Source: Rhizobiaceae bacterium
Lineage (GTDB): Bacteria > Pseudomonadota > Alphaproteobacteria > Rhizobiales > Rhizobiaceae
Assembly (NCBI GenBank): GCA_028865845.1
Contig: JAGWJK010000065.1
Coordinates: 1-11,068 of the forward strand
Reading direction: 5' to 3'
Length of the DNA: 11,068 nucleotides
A program made the translations under genes and the position numbers. The stretch's first letter is position 1. Each line of letters starts with the position of its first letter. Positions 7,118 through 11,068 of this stretch are shown piece after piece. The notes under the pieces were generated by a model, which did not search any database, was not told the origin of the DNA, and saw only the letters and a program-made list of their open reading frames with translations.

Positions 7118-7789
7118 ATGGAAACGACGGACAAGGAAATGACGTTGGCGGAGCAGGTCTACCGACGCCTCAGCGAGGCCATTCTCGGTGGCGAGCTCGC
7201 TCCAGGCTCGAAGATCAGCGAGCCGGCGTTGGCGCGCGCTTATGGCGTTAGCCGCGGCCCGCTTCGCGAAGCGCTGCATCGCCTTCAGGAAAGAAAGCTC
7301 ATTACGAGATCCGCCAATCAGGGGCCCCGGGTCATCAAGCCAACGGTCGAGGCTCTAGCTGAGCTATTCGTCGTTCGCGAGGCGCTTGAAGGCATGGCCG
7401 CGCGAATGGCGGCAATCAACGCCACCGAGGACGATATCGCCCGGCTTCGTGCTGCCGTTACCGGACCGGGCGCCGGCTCGAACGGCACCCAGGACACGAC
7501 TGACGGCGCTTATGAACAGCTTGACCAAGATTTTCACGTCGCCATCGCCCAATGCAGCCGAAATCCGATGCTGATCGACTTGCTCTGCGGCGAACTCTAT
7601 CCCCTGCTGAAACTTTACAGGGGTACTCCGGTCGGTCATAGGCCGCGCAGGCTGCGAGCCGTTGACGAGCATCGTCGTGTCGTTGACGCGATCGAAGACA
7701 AGGATCCGGAGCTGGCGGAAATGTTGATGCGGCGGCATATTCTTGCCGCCCGTCGCCGGCGGACCGATGCCCTCGAGGGGAATCGGTAG
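7118..7789 (+). CDS. GntR family transcriptional regulator (FadR/FCD subfamily)
   Basis: A 223-residue regulator with an N-terminal winged helix-turn-helix and a C-terminal FCD ligand-binding domain. The DNA-binding part shows the classic GntR pattern: EQVYRRLSEAILGGELAPGSKISE (12-35), recognition helix region ALARAYGVSRGPLREALHRL (37-56) and a wing ending near Ile73. The FCD domain covers about residues 78-215 and retains the metal-binding Asp/His set: Asp136 and His140 (LDQDFH), His185 (DEHRRV) and His207 (RRHI). FCD regulators usually sense small carboxylic acids, which fits the neighbouring carboxylate operon. The gene is divergent from that operon and shares its promoter region. A GGGGGTGG tract sits just before ATG 7118. 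It most likely represses both itself and the operon until the pathway substrate or an intermediate binds; this is inferred from context. Confidence 0.92.
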   Translation: METTDKEMTLAEQVYRRLSEAILGGELAPGSKISEPALARAYGVSRGPLREALHRLQERKLITRSANQGPRVIKPTVEALAELFVVREALEGMAARMAAINATEDDIARLRAAVTGPGAGSNGTQDTTDGAYEQLDQDFHVAIAQCSRNPMLIDLLCGELYPLLKLYRGTPVGHRPRRLRAVDEHRRVVDAIEDKDPELAEMLMRRHILAARRRRTDALEGNR

Positions 7790-7947
7790 GTATGCGATTG
7801 AATGGCGTTCCCCGTTTCCGGATTCACCCTACCTGTGGAGACCGAACATGGCTCATGTCTGGTCGGTGTCGGCGCTAGCTCCTTCGGCACCACTTGTTGT
7901 AAGCGCTGCAGGTGCTTCAGTGCCGTATCGACAGGAGGATGACTGCC

Positions 7948-8446
7948 ATGACGAATCTCAGCGTTCACCAGCATGGTGCCAATGGAAAAAGGGGGCTCTG
8001 CCGATCCTTGCATGGGACGTTCCCGCGGCGGCCTGACAACGAAGATCCATGCACTTGTTGATGCAGATGGCAGGCCGGTTAAGCTGGATCTCACAGCAGG
8101 TCAGGCCGCTGACGCGCTCATGGCAGAAAAGCCGTTGAGTGACCTGCAGCCTGGCGCGACAGTTCTGGCTGGCAAAGCTTATGATACCGACGCAATTTGT
8201 AACTTTGCCAAGCAACGGAAATGCTGGGCGAACATCTCCGCGAAAGCCACTCGCAAACAGATCTTCAGTTTTAGCAGTTGGGCCTATCGTCAGCGCAATC
8301 TCGTGGAGCGTTTCTTCAATCGCATCAAGCAGATGCGCGGCTTGGCCACACGTTATGATCGCCGCGCAGACAATTACCTTGCGGCACTCAAACTCGCAGC
8401 CACAAGGATATGGATCGCATCAGCCATGAGTCCGCAGCCTAATTAA
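7948..8446 (+). pseudogene. IS5-family transposase remnant, frameshifted and catalytically dead
   Basis: This is the C-terminal half of an IS5-family DDE transposase. One frame from 7948 carries SVHQHGANGK, the end of the N-terminal part. The next frame from about 7973 carries the C-terminal part: GRSRGGLTTKIHALVDADGR, then VLAGKAYDTDAI, then RQRNLVERFFNRIKQMRGLATRYDRRADNYLAALKLA, with a stop at 8446. The two parts are out of frame at an A5G5 tract (7986-7995). The catalytic Glu (LVERFF) is present, but the second catalytic Asp, normally in the LAD-x-x-YD motif, is Gly (codon GGC for GAC). The N-terminal half with the first Asp is missing. IS427-group elements can use programmed frameshifting here, so the frame break alone is not proof of decay, but truncation plus the lost Asp is. 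I could not find terminal inverted repeats. Confidence 0.85.
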
Positions 8447-8450
8447 GCGG

Positions 8451-8507
8451 GCTTACTTAAGCTTGGTGCTTATTTAAATAAAGGGCCGCTTGCTTAAATA
8501 ACGGGCG
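8451..8507. repeat. Short AT-rich tandem repeat array next to the IS remnant
   Basis: Two directly adjacent 20-base units, 8468-8487 and 8488-8507, agree at 16 of 20 positions with the plan GCTT-nn-TTAAATAA-n-GGGC-n. A shorter, more diverged unit starting GCTTACTTAA lies at 8451-8467. The middle unit contains a perfect 12-base palindrome, TTATTTAAATAA (8470-8481). The array begins five bases after the transposase stop codon. It may belong to the right end of the insertion sequence or be a local duplication. No other copies are visible in the window, and spacer structure is absent, so this is not CRISPR. Confidence 0.6.
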
Positions 8508-8688
8508 GAATTCATATTGGGTCATGTCTGATTCCGAACCTAATTTGGGCCTTGGCCGTTTTGTCGAAACAACAGCAGCCGGCAGGTTCGATCATGGTCA
8601 AATGCGCCGATGTTCCATAATAGAAAGTTATCCCACGCAATCGAAAGGCGCGGCCGACGTTTGCCGGAAATAAATCCTTGTTTGAATT
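8508..8688. other. Non-coding stretch between IS debris and higA
   Basis: Together with the repeat array this gives about 240 bases without a supported gene between the transposase remnant and the higA stop codon. No ORF, RNA gene or convincing terminator was seen. It could contain the unrecognised right boundary of the insertion sequence and the 3' untranslated end of the higBA transcript. Confidence 0.4.
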
Positions 8689-8988
8689 CTACGCGGCGTG
8701 CTGGAAAGGTTCAATTGCTGCAAGTGCGTCTGCAAGAGCTTCATTGGACTCGTCCAGATCATACTTTGATTGCATGTTCATGAACCAGCGCGGGTCGACA
8801 TTCAGGTATTTGCCGAGCCGTAGTGCGATAGGAGCCGTAATTCGATGCTCACCTCGGCAGATGTCGTTCAGCTGACTGCGTGAGACGCCGATTGCCTTGG
8901 CAGCCGCGTAAACGGAGATGCCCATGGGATCAAGGAATTCTTCTTTCAGCACTTCACCCGGATGAGGAAGGGGGATTTCTCTAGCCAT
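8689..8988 (-). CDS. higA: HigA family antitoxin (XRE-type helix-turn-helix)
   Basis: A 99-residue antitoxin of the HigA/VapI group. It opens with the typical IPLPHPGEVLKEEFLDPMGIS segment (about residues 5-25). The helix-turn-helix follows (about 27-66): YAAAKAIGVSRSQLNDICRGEHRIT, then APIALRLGKYLNVDPRWFMNMQ, both highly characteristic. It neutralises the HigB ribonuclease and, with the toxin, represses the operon. The ATG at 8988 follows AAGGAG by six bases, and that sequence begins within the higB stop (TAAGGAG). The genes are nine bases apart and surely co-transcribed. The toxin-first order is normal for HigBA and unlike most type II systems. Family assignment is firm. Confidence 0.93.
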   Translation of the reverse strand: MAREIPLPHPGEVLKEEFLDPMGISVYAAAKAIGVSRSQLNDICRGEHRITAPIALRLGKYLNVDPRWFMNMQSKYDLDESNEALADALAAIEPFQHAA

Positions 8989-8997
8989 AACTGCTCC

Positions 8998-9282
8998 TTA
9001 TCCGTGGTAATCCACAAACTCTACATAATACGCATCACCATCGAACCATTCGAAGCAAATGCGCCATTGATCGTTGACCCTTATCGAATACTGTCCGGAT
9101 CTGTCGCCGTCCAACCGTTCCAGCATATTGCCCGGAGGCACGCGAAGATCGTCGAGCCTGGTCGCAGTATCGATAAGGAAGAGCTTTCGTACCGCTCTTT
9201 TGGCAACATCAGCCGGGACACGCCTTGGCCTCTCCCCGTCGAATAGCCTTTGTGTATCATTGTCACGAAAGCTCAATATCAT
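8998..9282 (-). CDS. higB: HigB family toxin (RelE/ParE superfamily mRNA interferase)
   Basis: A 94-residue RelE-fold toxin of the HigB group, which cleaves mRNA in a ribosome-dependent manner. The sequence keeps the family pattern throughout: ILSFRDNDTQRLFDGERPRRVP at the start, AVRKLFLIDTATRLDDLRVPPGNMLERL in the middle and the conserved GQYSIRVNDQWRICFEW...YYVEFVDYH end. The length is normal and there is no sign of truncation, so the toxin looks functional. I start at ATG 9282; a TTG at 9288 would add two residues. There is no strong ribosome-binding sequence, which is common where toxin synthesis is kept low. The palindrome at 9290-9308 begins eight bases upstream. It is co-transcribed with higA. 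The pair probably stabilises this accessory segment or came in with it; that role is inferred. Confidence 0.93.
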   Translation of the reverse strand: MILSFRDNDTQRLFDGERPRRVPADVAKRAVRKLFLIDTATRLDDLRVPPGNMLERLDGDRSGQYSIRVNDQWRICFEWFDGDAYYVEFVDYHG

Positions 9283-9289
9283 ACGCAAA

Positions 9290-9308
9290 CGTACTAACTA
9301 TTAGTACG
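9290..9308. promoter_or_regulatory. Palindromic operator of the higBA operon
   Basis: A perfect inverted repeat with eight-base arms, CGTACTAA and TTAGTACG, around a three-base centre (CTA). It sits 8-26 bases upstream of the higB ATG, where HigA or the HigBA complex is expected to bind for autorepression. On the minus strand a possible -10 (ACTAAT) falls inside it, with a weak -35 (TTTTCA) upstream around 9327. The palindrome is seen directly; the binding role is inferred from known HigBA autoregulation. Confidence 0.7.
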
Positions 9309-9672
9309 CATTTCAAGGTCGGATGAAAACTTTTTGCGTTCGCATTTCACCGTCTGTCGGTGCGGCTTTGATGTGGAACAAAACCAGCGAGAAGAATTGA
9401 TCCCCGGTTCCGATGAGATCGCCCAAGATCCAAAGCCCGCAAACCGACCGGCAGTTAGATCAAAGGCTCCATGAAACGCTCGGTCGTAGCGGCGGCGCCA
9501 CAACGGGTTCGCGGTTCGATTCCGCTCAAGAGCAAACCGGATCCAATCTCGGCCGAGGGTCAGGCGCCCGTCCGCTTGAGACCATGTCGTACCGGTCCGT
9601 TTCATGAAGCTGATTTGAAAGGCCGCAAATCCCAAGTCGGCGGAGCTCACCAACATCACAATATAAACGCCA
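9309..9672. other. Gene-poor stretch upstream of the PAP2 gene
   Basis: About 360 bases (450 counting up to the chosen PAP2 start) between the higBA operator and the PAP2 promoter. Open frames here are short, lack ribosome-binding sites and resemble nothing I know. A tRNA T-arm-like hairpin occurs at 9511-9525, but no acceptor stem matches it. It may be degraded sequence left by insertion events. Confidence 0.4.
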
Positions 9673-9681
9673 TGGTATAAT
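9673..9681 (+). promoter_or_regulatory. Extended -10 promoter upstream of the PAP2 gene
   Basis: TGGTATAAT is a perfect TATAAT hexamer (9676-9681) with the TG-n extension just before it, a form that can work without a good -35. No convincing -35 is seen 16-18 bases upstream. Transcription would begin near 9688, giving a leader of about 75 bases before ATG 9764. It is the only strong promoter-like sequence ahead of this gene. Confidence 0.5.
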
Positions 9682-9763
9682 TGATCTCAATCTTACTCTC
9701 CGTATGCACGAAATATTTACGGGGAAACTAGTAGGAGTCAAACTTAAGTTTAGAGAGCGAAGC

Positions 9764-10711
9764 ATGAGCGAAACTTCGAGAGCGCGATATTTTCTGATGG
9801 GCCTTGTCTTGGCTTGTTACCCATCCGCTTTGGTCCTAGCGCGCGCGGTCGGTCTTAAAATCGATCCGATGGAATTCATCAAATTTTCCGCCTTCGCCCT
9901 CGCGGTCGTGGCTGTTTTCAGTCCCATCTGTTCGTGGCGCAAAATCCCTTCTCTTCGATCGGTAGTAGAAGCGATCGGCTTCGGCATGTTGATGACGGGG
10001 CCAATCATAGTGATGGCTTACGTGGCGGCGATGGCCAACCAGCCGCTGCAGGACCAGCGCCTGATAGCGATGGACCAAAATCTCGGTATCGATTGGCATG
10101 CGTTGATTGCGTTCATCGATGCGCATGCCATGCTCGCGCAGACGCTGTGGATCGCTTATAGGACGTTCGGTATGCAGCTTATCTTGTTGCCGGTCGTCCT
10201 CGGTGTATCGGGGCAATCAGCCCGCGCATATCAGATGATGGCCGCCTACGGGCTCATCTGCATCTTTGCCAATATTATCTCAATCTGGTATCCGGCGCTC
10301 GGAACCTACACTGCGCTCTCGATCGACATTCATCAATTCAAGAATATAGACGGCTCTTTGGGGGTGGATTTTCCCGCGCAACTTCTGGCGGTCAGAAACG
10401 ATCCGAATTTCGTTCTCGATCGCGGTCATGTCAGCGGCATCATTTCATTTCCATCCGTCCATGCCGCGGTCGCAATCCTTTGTGCCTGGGCGGCGTGGCC
10501 AATGAAGTTGTTTCGCTGGCCCGTCCTCATCCTGAATGTACTGATGTTATCTTCAGCCGTCCCCGAAGGCGCGCACTACGTTGTTGACCTGATTTCCGGA
10601 ATTGGCGTTGCGGGGTTCGTTGTTGCGCTCGTTCTGTGTGTAACACGCCCCTACGCGATGGCAAAAGAGCACGCTATGGCGAGCGACCCGATCATACTCG
10701 AACAATCGTAA
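9764..10711 (+). CDS. PAP2-superfamily integral membrane protein (phosphatase or phosphotransferase, AUR1-like)
   Basis: A 315-residue polytopic membrane protein with roughly six to seven hydrophobic segments (about residues 8-30, 38-58, 68-90, 128-150, 157-178, 225-246, 251-268 and 276-294). Two PAP2 catalytic motifs are clear: SFPSVHAA (228-235, His233) and GAHYVVDLISG (269-279, His271 and Asp275). The NLGIDWHAL segment (106-113) is common in this branch. The spacing and Ser-Phe-Pro-Ser-Val-His form resemble PAP2_3/inositol phosphorylceramide synthase-like proteins rather than BacA-type phosphatases. The usual first motif (Lys-x6-Arg-Pro) is not evident. Likely substrates are lipid phosphates or a lipid headgroup transfer in the inner membrane; none can be named. 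ATG 9764 begins a typical short cytosolic start with a weak GA-rich ribosome-binding sequence; ATG 9704 would add 20 residues without a ribosome-binding site. It appears monocistronic. Confidence 0.85.
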   Translation: MSETSRARYFLMGLVLACYPSALVLARAVGLKIDPMEFIKFSAFALAVVAVFSPICSWRKIPSLRSVVEAIGFGMLMTGPIIVMAYVAAMANQPLQDQRLIAMDQNLGIDWHALIAFIDAHAMLAQTLWIAYRTFGMQLILLPVVLGVSGQSARAYQMMAAYGLICIFANIISIWYPALGTYTALSIDIHQFKNIDGSLGVDFPAQLLAVRNDPNFVLDRGHVSGIISFPSVHAAVAILCAWAAWPMKLFRWPVLILNVLMLSSAVPEGAHYVVDLISGIGVAGFVVALVLCVTRPYAMAKEHAMASDPIILEQS

Positions 10712-10801
10712 TCGACCACGCTAAATAGGTAAGCAATTGAGTCACTGCACCAATGTCGCGCTGACGTAGCTGTAAACGGCAAGCGCTGTTTGCCTCGCAC
10801 C

Positions 10802-10830
10802 TTGACTATGCGTGTATTGAAGTTTCGAAT
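10802..10830 (+). promoter_or_regulatory. Candidate sigma-70 promoter ahead of a small ORF
   Basis: TTGACT (10802-10807, preceded by C, giving the rhizobial CTTGAC form) lies 17 bases before TCGAAT (10825-10830). The -35 matches five of six consensus bases and the -10 four of six. The start codon of the 27-codon ORF with a strong ribosome-binding site lies 28 bases downstream of the -10, a normal leader length. Position and spacing support it; strength is uncertain. Confidence 0.4.
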
Positions 10831-10857
10831 GATACTGCCGTGTCAAAGGAGATAACA

Positions 10858-10941
10858 ATGCGCCAGCTACCGAGATTGGTCGTCTTACGGAGCGGCATGT
10901 TAAAGTGCAATATTATGGCGAGCGCAACTCGTGCGGGTTAA
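10858..10941 (+). CDS. Putative 27-residue small protein
   Basis: A short frame from ATG 10858 to TAA 10941 encodes MRQLPRLVVLRSGMLKCNIM followed by ASATRAG, a basic peptide with no recognisable family. The case for translation is the upstream signal, not the sequence: AAGGAG lies six bases before the ATG, the best Shine-Dalgarno match in the right-hand 2 kb, and a promoter-like pair sits above it. It has no clear membrane segment or signal peptide. It could be a real small protein, a leader peptide for a gene beyond the right edge, or the start of a gene broken by frameshift. The frame 10833-11015 next to it is open but has no start codon. Confidence 0.35.
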   Translation: MRQLPRLVVLRSGMLKCNIMASATRAG

Positions 10942-11068
10942 CGAAGAGGTTCGGCCATGATCTAAGTCTACCGCTACAAAACTCAAAGCTCTTGTTTCTG
11001 CGCCGCCCCGAGTGAGGCAATAGTAGCTACCTTCGGCAGCATCGATCAATATGAAAGATTCTTTGGTG
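10942..11068. other. Right-edge stretch without a supported gene
   Basis: About 127 bases to the end of the window. An ATG at 11051 opens a frame that runs off the edge after six codons, but it has no ribosome-binding site, so no gene is called. Confidence 0.3.

Noticed and set aside
7785..7834. Inverted repeat GGTAGG/CCTACC after the GntR stop
   Set aside because: A six-base stem with a loop of almost 40 bases and no T run is not a credible terminator or insertion-sequence end.
8451..8507. CRISPR-like array
   Set aside because: The 20-base units are directly adjacent with no spacers, there are only two and a part, and no cas gene is nearby.
9479..9533. tRNA-like elements: a D-arm-like run near 9479-9491 and a T-arm-like hairpin GCGG-TTCGATT-CCGC at 9511-9525
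   Set aside because: No pairing acceptor stem or anticodon arm can be built around them, and there is no CCA end. They may be chance or a tiny tRNA remnant.
10778..10794. Inverted repeat GGCAA/TTGCC after the PAP2 gene, a possible terminator
   Set aside because: The stem is only five bases and no T tract follows, so it does not qualify as an intrinsic terminator.
10833..11015. Open reading frame overlapping the small ORF in another frame
   Set aside because: It lacks an ATG, GTG or TTG in a suitable place and a ribosome-binding site, and its product resembles nothing I recognise.

Overview
The window reads as accessory DNA of an alphaproteobacterium, most likely Rhizobiaceae or a relative. 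This is inferred from moderately high GC, the TctAB-type transporter, the FadR-type GntR regulator, HigBA, and protein sequences that resemble rhizobial members of their families. No marker gene fixes the genus, and the source replicon (chromosome or megaplasmid) cannot be told from here.

Region 1 (1-6989, minus strand) is one tightly packed operon of six genes that runs off the left edge. In transcription order it encodes an isocitrate-lyase/PEP-mutase family lyase with the KRCGH cysteine signature, a single-chain aconitase-like hydratase with a GTG start, an MmgE/PrpD-family protein, an ornithine-cyclodeaminase/mu-crystallin family protein, TctB, and the first 131 residues of TctA. Intergenic gaps are +16, -4, -7, +50 and -1 bases. 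The first three enzymes mirror methylcitrate-cycle chemistry (PrpD, aconitase, PrpB), but no citrate synthase (PrpC) is present and a tricarboxylate-type importer follows. The simplest reading is catabolism of an imported tricarboxylate or substituted dicarboxylate, not propionate assimilation. The aconitase and the PrpD-like protein both carry changed active-site motifs, and the OCD-like gene is foreign to known prp operons, so the substrate is open.

Region 2 (6990-7789) is a divergent promoter and a plus-strand GntR/FCD regulator. The intergenic stretch holds two near-identical 19-base repeats 63 bases apart (six helical turns), good candidates for the regulator's operators. One lies over the regulator's own ribosome-binding region.

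Region 3 (7790-8690) is mobile-element debris: the C-terminal half of an IS5-family transposase with a frameshift and a lost catalytic Asp, followed by a short array of AT-rich 20-base tandem repeats.

Region 4 (8689-9308) is a complete minus-strand HigB-HigA toxin-antitoxin pair with a 19-base palindrome just upstream of the toxin start.

Region 5 (9309-11068) has about 450 bases without a supported gene, then a plus-strand polytopic PAP2-superfamily membrane protein behind a perfect extended -10 promoter. A 27-codon ORF with a strong Shine-Dalgarno sequence follows. The remaining ~130 bases hold nothing I can call.
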